DNA of 64,000 bases, taken from positions 806,001 to 870,000 of the forward strand of contig NZ_CP032514.1 of the NCBI RefSeq assembly GCF_003606385.1, written 5' to 3'. Every line of letters starts with the position of its first letter. Position 1 is the stretch's first letter. This document shows positions 26,429 through 35,638 of the stretch, in pieces. This DNA comes from Actinomyces lilanjuaniae (GTDB taxonomy: Bacteria > Actinomycetota > Actinomycetes > Actinomycetales > Actinomycetaceae). The position numbers and the translations under genes were made by a program. The notes below the pieces were generated by a model. It ran no database searches. It saw only the letters and a list, made by a program, of their open reading frames with translations, and was not told the DNA's origin.

Positions 26429-26539
26429 TGCTGCTCCTGGGTGCGTCTGTCGTGCTCGTGGCTGCTGCGGGCTGACCTGTGCCCGGCTGGTAGCCCCGGC
26501 GGCCGCGCCACGAGCCTGGCTGCGGCCGTGGGCGGGTGG

Positions 26540-27877
26540 TCACCCGGGGCGCTTGGCTCCCGGCCTGGCATAGCGGACCCAGGTGATGACGGCGCACACC
26601 ACGCAGAAGACGGAGCAGCACCAGAAGAAGGTGGCAGCGGGCAGCACGGACAGCGCCACCCCGACCAGGAAGGGGCCCAGGGCGGCGACCGCTGCCGTAA
26701 ACCCGATGGCACCACCCGCCTGGCGGCGGGGCATGATCATAGGCATCTGCTTGAAGGTGGAGGCGTTGCCGACCCCGGCGAAGAAGAACATGGCAAGCAT
26801 CCCCCACAGGAAGGGGGTGAAGTCGCTGGGGTGGTCCGGGCTGGTCAGCTGGACCGCGCAGAAGGCCATGGTGGCGGCCATCCCGACAGCGGAGACCAGG
26901 GTCCACACCGCACCGCCGAAGCGATCACACAGCGGTCCCCAGGCAAACCGGAGGAAGGAGCCGATGAGGGTGCCCAGGAACGCGTAGGAGGCGCCCGCCG
27001 GCAGCTGCGAAGCGGGGAAGGAGTCGGCCAGCGGGGAGCTGGCGCCGAAGCTGTTGTTGATGATGAGCGCCGTCTGGGCGGCGAACCCGGAGAACAGTCC
27101 GAAGGTCATGATGTAGATGACGGTCATGAGCCAGGTGTCGATGTTGCCGAAGACGTCGAGCTGCTGACGGATGTTGGCCTTGACGGGCACGTCCTTGAGG
27201 TAGGTGAAGGCCAGGAAGGCGGCCAGCAGCGACCAGGGCAGGAAGAAGACGGTGGCGTTGACCACCATGGGGGCGTCGTCGTCGAAGGGCTGGACCCAGG
27301 TCAGGCCGAAGAGGCTGGCGCTCATGAGGAAGGGAGCGGCCAGCTGGATGACGCTCATGCCCATGTTTCCCAGGCCGCCCTGAAGCCCCAGGGCGGTGCC
27401 GGACAGCCTCTTGGGGAAGAAGAATCCGGTGGAGGGCATGTAGCCGGAGAAGGTGGCGGCGCCGATGCCGCAGGTGAAGGCCAGCCCCAGCAGCACCGGG
27501 AAGGAGGTGGAAGGGTTCTGGACGGCGAAGAACCAGCCCAGCATGGGCAGGACGTAGAGCAGAGAAGATGCCCCCACCATCATGCGGGTGCCGATGGTGG
27601 CCGGCAGGAACATGTAGACCAGGCGCAGGAACCCGCAGGACAGCCCCGGCATGGAGGTCAGCCAGTACAGCTGTTCCCGGGACAGGTCGAAGCCGACCTC
27701 GCCCAGCCGTGGAGCGATGGCGCTGGGGAGAAACCAGACCGTGAAGCCCAGCATGAGGGAGAAGGTGGTGATGGCCAGCGTGCGCCAGGCGATGGTGGCC
27801 GACCAGCGGCTCGGGTCCTCGGGGTCCCAGTCGGTGAGGACCCGGCCCGGTGTGTCGGCGACGGTGGATGTAGGCAT
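26540..27877 (-). CDS. narK: Nitrate/nitrite transporter NarK (MFS)
   Basis: NarK imports nitrate and/or exports nitrite for the cytoplasmic NarG site. It has 445 residues from ATG 27877, with AGGAGC seven bases upstream; the open frame upstream is non-coding. Twelve hydrophobic spans are seen. The NNP-family nitrate signatures are TFSGYMPSTGFFFPKRLSGT with GLQGGLGNMGMSV, and a second one in RRQAGGAIGFTAAVAALGP. It is the first gene of the nar transcript, separated from narG by 111 bp that contain a weak 9-bp inverted repeat (26454-26462 with 26507-26515). Regulation by oxygen and nitrate is expected, but no FNR or NarL box could be identified in the 130 bases upstream. Confidence 0.95.
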   Translation of the reverse strand: MPTSTVADTPGRVLTDWDPEDPSRWSATIAWRTLAITTFSLMLGFTVWFLPSAIAPRLGEVGFDLSREQLYWLTSMPGLSCGFLRLVYMFLPATIGTRMMVGASSLLYVLPMLGWFFAVQNPSTSFPVLLGLAFTCGIGAATFSGYMPSTGFFFPKRLSGTALGLQGGLGNMGMSVIQLAAPFLMSASLFGLTWVQPFDDDAPMVVNATVFFLPWSLLAAFLAFTYLKDVPVKANIRQQLDVFGNIDTWLMTVIYIMTFGLFSGFAAQTALIINNSFGASSPLADSFPASQLPAGASYAFLGTLIGSFLRFAWGPLCDRFGGAVWTLVSAVGMAATMAFCAVQLTSPDHPSDFTPFLWGMLAMFFFAGVGNASTFKQMPMIMPRRQAGGAIGFTAAVAALGPFLVGVALSVLPAATFFWCCSVFCVVCAVITWVRYARPGAKRPG

Positions 27878-28172
27878 CGTGCTCCTGGGGGTGGTGTCGG
27901 GCGGGTGGTCCTGCTGGCCTGCTGCCGGGACGCGTGACCGACGACGTCGACGTGCCACGCAAGTCTGCCCGGATCGGTGCAGGTCGCACCACGAAAGCCA
28001 CTTTTTCATAGAATAGCAAGGAAAAACGAGGCTCAGCCGACGAGGCGCGGCTAGTTATTGCGTCAACGTGATGTCCCGCAAATCGGGGAGCGGGTCAGGC
28101 GGGAGGCGCGGAGGGCCGAGGTCGTGGGCCGGGAGTGGTGGTGCCGGGAGGCGGTGGCTACCGTTGGGTGCC

Positions 28173-28880
28173 ATGAGCGACCCCCGTGCCGACTACGTAT
28201 CTGACCGGGTGCCCGACCAGGTACCCGGTCAGGTTTCCGACCAGGCGTCCCCGGCCTGCGGACGTGCTCCTGCCTCCCCTACCGTCGCTGCATCGGATGT
28301 CGCTGTGTCCGATGTCGCTGCGTCGGGTTCGGTGTCGGCTCCTGCGTCGCCTTCTGGGCCTGCTGGGTCACGCGGGGTGCGCACCCTGTCGGAGCCGGTG
28401 AGGGGCGCCGTGGTCACGGTGTCGGACCGCTGCGTGAGCGGGGAGCGCCAGGACGTCTCGGGCCCGCTGGCGGCCGAGCTCCTGGGTCGGCACGGCGTGG
28501 TAGTGGACGAGGTCGTCGTGGTGCCCGACGGCGTGGACAGCGTCCGCGAGGCGATCACCGACGCGCTCGCCTCGGGCGCGCGCGTGGTGCTGACCACCGG
28601 AGGCACCGGGGTCATGCCGCGCGACCTCACCCCGGAGGCCACCGCGCCGCTGCTGGCCACCCGCCTGGAGGGGGTCGAGGCACAGGTGCGCGCCCACGGG
28701 CTGGCCAGCACCCCGCTGGCCGGCCTGTCGCGCGGAATGGTGGGGGTCACCTCCCGTGAGGCCGACGGCGCCCTGGTAGTCAACGCCCCGGGGTCGCGCG
28801 GCGGGGTCAGGGACACCGTCGCCGTTATCGGTCCCCTGGTGCCCCACGTCCTGGACCAGCTCGGCGGCGGGGACCACTGA
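28173..28880 (+). CDS. mog: Molybdenum cofactor biosynthesis protein MoaB/Mog (molybdopterin adenylyltransferase)
   Basis: This enzyme adenylates molybdopterin before molybdate insertion by MoeA. ATG 28173 gives 235 residues. The first 70 form a repetitive Val/Ser/Ala/Pro-rich extension (DQVPGQVSDQ and similar). The MoCF-binding fold then follows: VRGAVVTVSDRCVSGERQD, DEVVVVPDGVDSVREAI and the diagnostic VLTTGGTGVMPRDLTPEAT with an Asp/Gly-rich MPT site. The name is uncertain because actinobacterial MoaB and Mog are close homologues. It is divergent from narK and shares the region upstream with it, which places it in the nitrate regulon by context. Confidence 0.88.
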   Translation: MSDPRADYVSDRVPDQVPGQVSDQASPACGRAPASPTVAASDVAVSDVAASGSVSAPASPSGPAGSRGVRTLSEPVRGAVVTVSDRCVSGERQDVSGPLAAELLGRHGVVVDEVVVVPDGVDSVREAITDALASGARVVLTTGGTGVMPRDLTPEATAPLLATRLEGVEAQVRAHGLASTPLAGLSRGMVGVTSREADGALVVNAPGSRGGVRDTVAVIGPLVPHVLDQLGGGDH

Positions 28881-29093
28881 GGGCGTCGGGCGTGCCGGGT
28901 GCCCCGGGTCTCCCGCAAGGCTCCCCGTCTGCCGTGGTTGTTGTGCCGCAGCAGCACACCGCCGCTGCCTGAGTTCCGGAGCGGTGGCGGCTACTGAAAG
29001 CAATGACCGTCATCGCCACTAGTCGCAGATGACACGACGCGGTCCTGGAGCCTGTTGAGCTCCGGTGACCCCGACGCGCGGGCCGCGCACAGG

Positions 29094-29136
29094 CCAATAC
29101 GGAGTCCCTTCTACAGACCAATACGGAGTCCCTTCT
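29094..29136 (+). repeat. Tandem 19-bp repeat duplicating a ribosome binding site
   Basis: Two exact 19-bp copies at 29094-29112 and 29118-29136 are separated by five bases (24-bp period). Each carries GGAG; the second is 8 bases before the transporter ATG at 29138, so the duplication gives two possible ribosome loading sites. Confidence 0.75.
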
Positions 29137-29137
29137 C

Positions 29138-30318
29138 ATGAAGAGTCATAATCCTGCCCTGGAACTACAGGGCACCTCTGCCACCAGCGCGCTTGTCGTG
29201 GGGTCGATAGCCCTGTTCACGGACATGCTCGTGGTAGGCCTTGCCGTCCCGGTGCTCCCGCTGCTGCCCTCGGTGCTGGACGCCGGCCCGGCAGCCACAG
29301 GAGTCCTGTTCGCCTCCTACGCCGTGGCGATGGTCATGGCGACCTTTGCCGCCGGACGCGCCGTGGACCGCTACGGCCCCAGGAGCCCGCTACTGGTCGG
29401 CCTTGTCGGACTGGCGGCCGCCACCCTGCTCTTTGCCGTAGGCGGCCCTTACTGGCTCCTCCTCGTCGCACGGTTCTGCCAGGGGATCGCGGGGGGAATG
29501 TCCTGGGTCGCCTCGCTGTCCCTGATCGCGGCCACAACTCCCATGGACAGGCGCGGCCAGGCCATGGGGACCGCGCTGTCGACAATCACCCTCGGTGTCC
29601 TCGTCGGCCCGGTCCTGGCCGGGTTCATGGTGGAGCACCTCAGTACCGCCTCCCCTTCCTGCTCGCGGCCTGCGTGGCCTGCCTGGACGGGGTGCTGCGC
29701 GTCGTCCTGGTCAAGGACTCCCCACGCGTGAGCGACGACGCCGCAGGTCCGCTCGCCGTCCTGAGAGTCCCCGGCTCTGTGCCAGTCACGGTGGCCATCC
29801 TCGTGGGGGCCGCGGTCCTGTCCAGCCTGGAACCGGTTCTCCCCGTCCACCTCGGCACCAGCGCCCTCAGCGTCGGCCTGCTGTTCGCCCTGGCCTCGCT
29901 GGCCGGAGTCATCGCCAACCCGGTGGTCGGCTCCTGCGTCGGCACGGTGTCCGCCCGGCTGCTGACCGCGCTTGGACTGGCTGCCGTGGTTGCTGCGCTT
30001 GTCACCGTCGGTGTCGCCACCGAGCTGTGGCTCACAGGCGTGGGGATGGTCTTTCTGGGCCTGTCCTCCGCACTCCTCCTCGTCCCTGCCACGGCGCTGG
30101 TCGTTGACCAGGGCTACGCCGCAAGACCGCCGACGCTTGGCGGCTCCTTCGCCCTGTACAACCTCGCCTACGCTGGCGGGATGGCTGTCGGCCCGCTGCT
30201 CACCGGCTTCGGAGTACAGCGGCTAGGTTTTACGCCGGCCCTCGTGGCTGCCGCGGTCGCGCTCGCGGTCCTGGGCGGCGCCTCTGTGTCCAGGCTGCCC
30301 TCGGGCGTCACGCGGTGA
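29138..30318 (+). pseudogene. MFS drug:H+ antiporter-like transporter, one frameshift
   Basis: The N-terminal half, from ATG 29138, shows a classic DHA1-type MFS start (FTDMLVVGLAVPVLPLLP) and motif A region (GRAVDRYGPRSPLL), and runs to about TM6 (VLVGPVLAGFMVEHL). The second half continues in the next frame (ACLDGVLRVVLVKDSPRV to GGASVSRLPSG). One extra C in CCCC 29652-29655 joins them into about 394 residues with some 12 spans. Substrate unknown. Its position inside the Moco cluster suggests a link, but the fold is generic; this gene could be a passenger. It converges with and overlaps mobA by 96 bases as read. Confidence 0.8.
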
Positions 30319-31137
30319 CGTCTGCTGGTCCCAGGCGCGGACTTCCTCCCAGGTGTCCAGGTCGTGGGCGGCCCGGGGGTGCCGCCTCAGCGGCACGGCC
30401 CGGATGTCCATCCTGCCCAGGGCGCGGCGCACGGCCGTGTCCCGCAGCGCCGTCCCGCCCGGGGCGACGGCCTGCTCCAGCGCACCGGTGTGGTAGACCC
30501 CCAGGAGGTACTGGACGTAGCCGTCCTGGAGCGCGCACGCGCCCTGAGCAGCTGCCTGCGGCCGACCGGGCTCGTCGGCGGTGCCGTCGGGGCTGGTCGC
30601 GGTCTCCGTGCAGGCGCGGAGGAGCTCGGGCAGCGCCCGCCAGCCCTGTGGCGCGTCACAGGTGAGGACGGCGGTCAGCGGCGCTGGTCCGCCCGGTCCG
30701 GTTGCGGGCAGGTCCGCGCAGGTCCTTGCTGCCTGGTGGCCCTTGTCAGCCCGGGGTGGTCGTGCGCGGCTCAGCCTGGCCAGGCCCGCAGCGACGCCGG
30801 CCACCGGGCCACCCAGGGGAGGGTCCTCCAGGGCACGCAGCACGCCCTGAGGCAGGGCCACCGTCTGCGGGGCGACGACGCACACCAGTCCCATCGGCAC
30901 ACCGTCGTGGCGCAGCTGGTCCAGGCCGCGCAGGACGTGGTCGAGCAGGCGGGCGCCTCGTGCCACGACGTCGGGCTTGGAGGCCCCGCCCAGGCGCCGC
31001 CCCGTGCCCCCGGCCAGGACCACGGCGTCGAGCGTGGGAGCGCTCCCGAGGCAGCCGACGGCCTCACTCCCGACCTGTGTGCCGACAGCCTGCGGAGGGA
31101 CCCCGGGCTGGCGCCCGGTAGGCTCAGGACCTGCCAC
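30223..31137 (-). CDS. mobA: Molybdenum cofactor guanylyltransferase MobA-like
   Basis: MobA attaches GMP to Mo-molybdopterin to make the bis-MGD form used by NarG. The 304-residue frame starts at GTG 31137, overlapping the end of moeA-moaC. It shows the nucleotidyltransferase loop VVLAGGTGRRLGGASKPDVV, the divalent-metal aspartate region LTAVLTCDAPQG, YVQYLLGVYHTGALEQAV and a conserved end, HDLDTWEEVRAW. After that it runs 37 more residues of Arg/Gly/Gln-rich sequence into the MFS gene. Adding one base at CCC 30330-30332 would end it at 30308 with a short normal tail, so the C-terminus, and hence the overlap, is suspect. The GTP-binding lysine (SKP) is present. Confidence 0.85.
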   Translation of the reverse strand: MAGPEPTGRQPGVPPQAVGTQVGSEAVGCLGSAPTLDAVVLAGGTGRRLGGASKPDVVARGARLLDHVLRGLDQLRHDGVPMGLVCVVAPQTVALPQGVLRALEDPPLGGPVAGVAAGLARLSRARPPRADKGHQAARTCADLPATGPGGPAPLTAVLTCDAPQGWRALPELLRACTETATSPDGTADEPGRPQAAAQGACALQDGYVQYLLGVYHTGALEQAVAPGGTALRDTAVRRALGRMDIRAVPLRRHPRAAHDLDTWEEVRAWDQQTSPRDARGQPGHRGAAQDRERDRGSHEGRRKT

Positions 31138-33447
31138 AGTGCCTGTCCTGCTTTTCCTGGCTGATCCGGCTGCTGCCAGTGTCTTCTGTGTCCTGTGTGC
31201 CGCCGGTGTCGTCTGCGCTGGCGGGACGGCTCCAGTCTCCTGAGCGGCCCCCGGACTTGGCCACGACCCTGGCGTCGCGCAGCGCCACGTCGCGGTCCAC
31301 GCCCTTGACCATGTCCACCACCGCCAGCCCGGCCACGGTGACGGCGGTCAGGGCCTCCATCTCCACCCCCGTACGGTCGGCAGTGCGTACCGTGGCCTCC
31401 ACGCGGACCCCCTCCTTGATGACCTTCAGGTCCACCTGGCAGCCGTGGACCCCGATGACATGGGCCAGGGGGAGCAGGTCGGGCACCTTCTTGGCGGCGG
31501 CGATCCCGGCCACGCGGGCCACGGCCAGCACGTCACCCTTGGGGACGCTGCCCGTGCGCAGCGCCTGGACCACCGGCGCCGAGCAGGTCACGAGGGCGGT
31601 GGCCCGGGCCTGCCGGACGCTGGGCGCCTTACCGGTGACGTCAACCATGCGTGCCGCGCCTGCCTCGTCCAGGTGGGTGAGGACGACCTGCCGACTGCCC
31701 CGGGGGTCCTGACTGCCCTCAGGACTGGGGATGTCGGCGTGGGGTGCCAGGCTGCCGCCCTGGGGCACTGCTCCGGGTGGCGTGGGGGCAGGTGGCACGC
31801 TGTCGGCCTGGTTCCGGGGCAGGTCTGCACGGGTAGGGGCGGCAGGAGTCGGCAGGGGTAGGAGCTCCAGCTCGTCACCCACGGCGACCTCGGTGACCCC
31901 GGCGGCGTCGGCCTCCACCACCGCCAGCGCCTGGGCGGCGGGCAACGAGGCGACCAGGTGGGAGCCCGACCCCAGCCTGTGGGTGGGCGCGACCCAGGCC
32001 GTCCCGCTCGTTGCGGGGGCCTGCCGCGTGTCTGCCCAGCCAGCCTGCTCCGGTCGGCGCGCCCGGTCAGGGGTGGTCTCCCGCGGCGGTGAGGATGCTG
32101 CAGCCGGGGGTGGCGCCACCAGCTGCACCGGGACGTACTGGCGCCGACCCCGCGGTGTCGTCCAGCTGGTGGCCGCCCGCGCCCGTCCTGGCAGGACCGT
32201 GACACGGGCGGCACCAGCCTGCGTGCCCGGGGGGTCGGCGGGCTCGGAGGCTGCTCCGTGGCCTGCCGGGCCGGGGGCGGCGCTGTCACCTGGTGGCGGG
32301 CTGTCCCGCTCTGCGGGTCGGCCGCTGTCGTAGCCCCCCAGCCGGGCCAGGACCGGGACCACTAGCGTGGTGAAGGAGACTAGGACGCTGACGGGGTTGC
32401 CCGGCAGGCACACCAGTGGCACCTCCCGGCCGTCCTCAGCGCGCACCCACCCGTGCCCCTGCGGCTTGCCCGGCTGCATCGCCACCGCGCTGCGGCGTAG
32501 GCGCACTGGGGCCGGGGCTGGCGGAACCAGGTCGGTCTCCAGGCGGCTCGGGGGAGGGCTACCTGGGGTCGGCCCTGCGGGGGCCGACCCGTCCGCCGCC
32601 GGGCCGCTGCGGCCTGCCCCCGTAGTGTCCGGCGCACTGTCCAGGGTACTCAGGGGGTCGAAGGCCCCGGCGGAGACGCCGCCGGAGGTGACCACCAGGT
32701 CCGCGTGGCACGCGACGCGGCGCAGGTGGCCGACCAGCTCCTCGGCGTCGTCGCCGCTACGGGTGGTACTGGTGCACCGGGCGCCGTGCTCGGCCACCAG
32801 ACCCTCTAGCAGCAGCCCGTTGGAGTCAGGCACCGTGCCCGCAGCCAGCTCCCGACCGACGTCGCACAGCTCGGCTCCGGTGGAGACCACGGCGACACGC
32901 ACCTGCGGGACCACGCTGACGCTGCCCAGGCCAACCGAGGCCAGGGCGGCCACCCCGGTCGCGGACAGGACGGTGCCCGCTGCCAGCACCGGGGCCCCAG
33001 TGGTGACATCCTCCCCGGCCTGGCGCACGTTGGCACCTGCAGCCACGGCTGCGCGGATCTCCACCGCCCCGGGCAGAGGGCGGGGACCGGGGGCCTGGTC
33101 GGTGTCCTCTACCCTGACCACCGCGTCCGCGCCGTCGGGCAGCACGGCACCGGTCATGATCCGCTGGGCGGTCCCGGGCTCCAGGGGCGGGGGTACGGTA
33201 CCCGCCGGGACGTCGCCCGCGACCGGCAGCCGCACGGGGGAGCCTGCCCGGGCGCCAACGGTGTCACCGGCGCGTACCGCGTAGCCGTCCATGGCGGAGT
33301 TCCTCCACGGCGGCACCGGGAGCCGGGCCGTGACGTCGCGGGCCAGGACGCGCCCGTGGGCACGGTGCAGCGCCACCTCCACAGGCGCCAGGGGGGTGAG
33401 GTCCTCCAGCACCTGTGCCAGGTACTCCTCGGGGCGAGCATCGGCAT
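31124..33447 (-). CDS. Fused MoeA-MoaC: molybdopterin molybdenumtransferase plus cyclic pyranopterin monophosphate synthase
   Basis: A single long protein joins MoeA (molybdate insertion) to MoaC (formation of cyclic pyranopterin). The MoeA part shows PPWRNSAMDGYAVRAGDT, GTAQRIMTGAVLPDGAD, a GDDAEELVGHLRR helix and the TSGGVSAG and LPGNPVSVLVSF motifs, interrupted by Ser/Pro-rich inserts. An Ala/Pro linker leads to MoaC: HLDEAGAARMVDVTGKAP, IAAAKKVPDLLPLAHVIGVH and GVEMEALTAVTVAGLAVVDM. ATG 33447 has a perfect AAGGAGG, but its frame departs from MoeA after a few codons; one extra base in GGGG 33431-33434 restores it. As read, the open frame continues upstream without a plausible start. The fusion couples an early and a late Moco step. 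Confidence 0.88.
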
Positions 33448-33527
33448 ACGGGCCTCCTTCCGTGAGGGCTCGCGCGGAGGCTCCGCGCAGGTGAGGGTTG
33501 GACGCGGCGTCATTGTCCCCCGGTTGT

Positions 33528-33551
33528 CCCCCGGCGCGGCCGCGCCGGGGG
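33528..33551. promoter_or_regulatory. 24-bp perfect palindrome in the moeA-moaC/moaE intergenic region
   Basis: Two 12-base arms (CCCCCGGCGCGG / CCGCGCCGGGGG) abut with no spacer. The palindrome sits about 80 bases upstream of the moeA-moaC start and 163 before moaE, in a shared divergent region. It may be a regulator site or a hairpin in the moeA leader; composition alone (all G/C) makes chance possible. Confidence 0.35.
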
Positions 33552-33713
33552 CTGCGGCGGCCGCCGCTGGTTCCTCTGGTCCTTCCCGAGGTCTCCCCAC
33601 GCTCTCCCCGCCCCGCAGGACAGCCTCCCGGCCCGCAGGCCGGGGTGGTGCCAGCGGGTAGCCTTGGGGCTGCTGCCAGGCAGGGGCAGGACGGGAGGCG
33701 ATGGAGGATCGTG

Positions 33714-34190
33714 ATGACCGCTTGCGAGCAGAGCCCTGGGCCGTGTGCCGCCGCACCCGGTGGGAGCCGGGCGCGCGTGGTGCGAGCCGAGGTCACCACG
33801 GCTCCAGTCAGTGTCACCGACCTGGCGGACCTGGTTGAGGACCCCGCCGCCGGAGCCCTCGTCACCTTCACCGGTGTGATACGCAACCACGACGGCGGCC
33901 GCGGGGTCACCGGGATCCACTACGCCTGCCACCCCACGGCCGGGGACGTCATCGCCCGGATCGCCACCGAGGCAGGGGTGCGCCACAGCGTGCGCGCCCT
34001 GGCGGTCGTCCACCGTGTCGGGGACCTGGTGGTGGGTGACACCGCGCTCGCCGTGGCAGTCAGCGCCGACCACCGCGGACCCGCCTTCGCGGCCCTCAGC
34101 GAGCTGGTCGAGGAGGTCAAGAGGAGCCTCCCGGTGTGGAAGCACCAGCGCTTCGCCGACGGGACCGCCCAGTGGAGCAACCTGGGCTGA
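33714..34190 (+). CDS. moaE: Molybdopterin synthase catalytic subunit MoaE
   Basis: MoaE converts cyclic pyranopterin monophosphate to molybdopterin with sulfur from MoaD. It has 158 residues from ATG 33714, with GGAGG six bases upstream. The family signature runs LVEDPAAGALVTFTGVIRNH (acidic/aromatic core), GVTGIHYACHP, LAVVHRVGDLVVGDTALAV and the C-terminal KRSLPVWKHQRFADGTAQW, whose conserved lysines line the active site. It is divergent from moeA-moaC. The last codons (CAACCTGGGCTG) recur 52 bases downstream as a short direct repeat. Confidence 0.95.
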   Translation: MTACEQSPGPCAAAPGGSRARVVRAEVTTAPVSVTDLADLVEDPAAGALVTFTGVIRNHDGGRGVTGIHYACHPTAGDVIARIATEAGVRHSVRALAVVHRVGDLVVGDTALAVAVSADHRGPAFAALSELVEEVKRSLPVWKHQRFADGTAQWSNLG

Positions 34191-34227
34191 GGAGGCAGGA
34201 CAGTCAGGACAGTACTGTGGCTTATTA

Positions 34228-35049
34228 CTACCCTCGACAACCTGGGCTGCCCGCGACCGCTGAGGGAACCTCCTGCTCGGCCAGCACTGCCCGCAGCTGG
34301 GTGAGGGCGTTAAGAGCCGCGGGGAAGCCAGCATAGACGGCCATCTGGATGATGATCTCGATGAGTTCCCCGGTGGTTCCGTCAACGTTGAGGTAGCCCT
34401 GCATGTGAATACGCAGCTGCGGTGCACACGTACCCAGAGCAGTACAGGCGGCGACGGTGACAAGTTCACGCAGTCGTAGGGACAGCCCCGGCCGGGCATA
34501 GACGTCACCAAAGGAGTACTCGACGATAAAGCGCCCGAGGTCGGGGGCGATGTCGGCCAGGGAGTTGATGACTGCCGTGCCACCTGTGCCGTCAATCCTC
34601 TCCAGGAGCGTTGAGCCTGTGTCAAAGCGGGACAGGGCGTCAGTCTGGTGGTGCGTGGGCGTGGGGACGACGCCTTGATCCGCGAAGACGTCTCGCGCTG
34701 CCGACACCGCATTGAGAGCGGCTGGGAACCCGGCGTAGACAGTAAGCTGTATCAGGGACTCGATAATATGCTCCGGGGCGCAGCCGACGTTGAGCGCGCC
34801 CCTGATGTGGAACCGGAGTTGACTGGGAGCGTTGCCCAGGGCTGCGAGGGCGGCGACGGTGGCGAGCTGACGCTCCGGCCGGGAGAGGCCGGGACGGTCG
34901 AGCACGTCGGCGTAGCAGAACTCGACGGCCAGCCGCTCAAGATCCGGGCAGAAAGCGGCAAGGTCGTCCAGGACCGAGCCTCCGGGGTCGTTCTCGATCT
35001 CCGAGAGAACGTTTCTGCCGCGCTCGTACCTGCTTCTCTCCTGAGACAT
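34228..35049 (-). CDS. Tandem carboxymuconolactone decarboxylase (CMD) domain protein
   Basis: The 273-residue protein consists of two CMD repeats. The first is around residues 30-130 (AFCPDLERLAVEFCYADVLD, then QLRFHIRGALNVG and VYAGFPAALNA). The second is around 155-265 (IAPDLGRFIVEYSFGDVYA, QLRIHMQGYLNV and VYAGFPAALNALTQ). The histidine after QLRF/QLRI is kept in both. Neither copy has the AhpD-type CXXC pair, so thiol peroxidase activity is unlikely; a PcaC-like decarboxylase/lactone-type fold is a better comparison. Its substrate is unknown, and there are no aromatic-degradation genes nearby. It sits between moaE and moaD on the minus strand, so a role in the Mo/nitrate cluster is a possibility only. 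Confidence 0.87.
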   Translation of the reverse strand: MSQERSRYERGRNVLSEIENDPGGSVLDDLAAFCPDLERLAVEFCYADVLDRPGLSRPERQLATVAALAALGNAPSQLRFHIRGALNVGCAPEHIIESLIQLTVYAGFPAALNAVSAARDVFADQGVVPTPTHHQTDALSRFDTGSTLLERIDGTGGTAVINSLADIAPDLGRFIVEYSFGDVYARPGLSLRLRELVTVAACTALGTCAPQLRIHMQGYLNVDGTTGELIEIIIQMAVYAGFPAALNALTQLRAVLAEQEVPSAVAGSPGCRG

Positions 35050-35193
35050 GCGCCCACATTACGCCACATCTTCACGGCGCAGCCAGCCGTAGTGCTGGAG
35101 CAGCTGCGCGTAACGACTGCCGCAGCCAGCGCCCTAAAGATGTGCAGCAACAGGGCGAGGGGCCTGGCTGCCTCCACCGTGACAAGCGGCGGC

Positions 35194-35481
35194 TCACCCG
35201 CCCGCAAAGGGAGGCAGGACGTCAACGGCGTCCCCGTCCGCCAGGGGCGTGAGCGCGTCCGCAGGGGTGGACAGGGAGTTGACCAGGTAGCTGGACACCG
35301 AGACCACCTGCGCCATAGCCAGGCTCCTGCCAGCCAGCGCCTCGCGCAGCCCGGCCAGGGTCGTTCCAGCGGGGACCTCCAGGTGCTCCTCCATGCACCC
35401 GGCCGCGTCGGCGGCTGCTGCGAAGTAGCGCAGCGTCAGGGTGACAGCGTCGGCAGCAGGGTCAGAAGAGGGGGTGGTCAT
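35194..35481 (-). CDS. moaD: Molybdopterin synthase sulfur carrier subunit MoaD
   Basis: A small ubiquitin-like carrier of 95 residues. It carries the beta-grasp features LTLRYFAAAADAAG and LEVPAGTTLAGLREAL, and the required C-terminal Gly-Gly (DVLPPFAGG). MoeZ adenylates and thiocarboxylates that end. ATG 35481 is followed by a polar N-terminal extension of a dozen residues, so a later start is possible. 144 bases separate it from the CMD gene and 157 from moaA; neither gap holds a recognised gene. Confidence 0.92.
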   Translation of the reverse strand: MTTPSSDPAADAVTLTLRYFAAAADAAGCMEEHLEVPAGTTLAGLREALAGRSLAMAQVVSVSSYLVNSLSTPADALTPLADGDAVDVLPPFAGG

Positions 35482-35638
35482 CAGGGCTCCGTAGGGTGAG
35501 ACGTCGTGGGTCGTGACATCCTAGCCGCGGCACAGGATCAGCACTCAGAGCCCGGGGAAGAAGCCGCGTCTCCAGGCCTGAGACTCCGCCAGCGGACGGG
35601 AGAGGGTCTGCCAGTCAGGTTGCCTGTCCACCGGGCGG

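Noticed and set aside
26454..26515. 9-bp inverted repeat between narK and narG
   Set aside because: Loop of 44 bases makes a terminator or attenuator doubtful; mentioned only in the narK entry.
28068..28172. Longer start for the MoaB/Mog protein
   Set aside because: Extension is Gly/Arg/Ser-rich and unlike homologues; ATG 28173 preferred.
33448..33910. Upstream extension of the moeA-moaC frame
   Set aside because: It runs antisense to moaE; ATG 33447 has a perfect Shine-Dalgarno and needs only one restored base.
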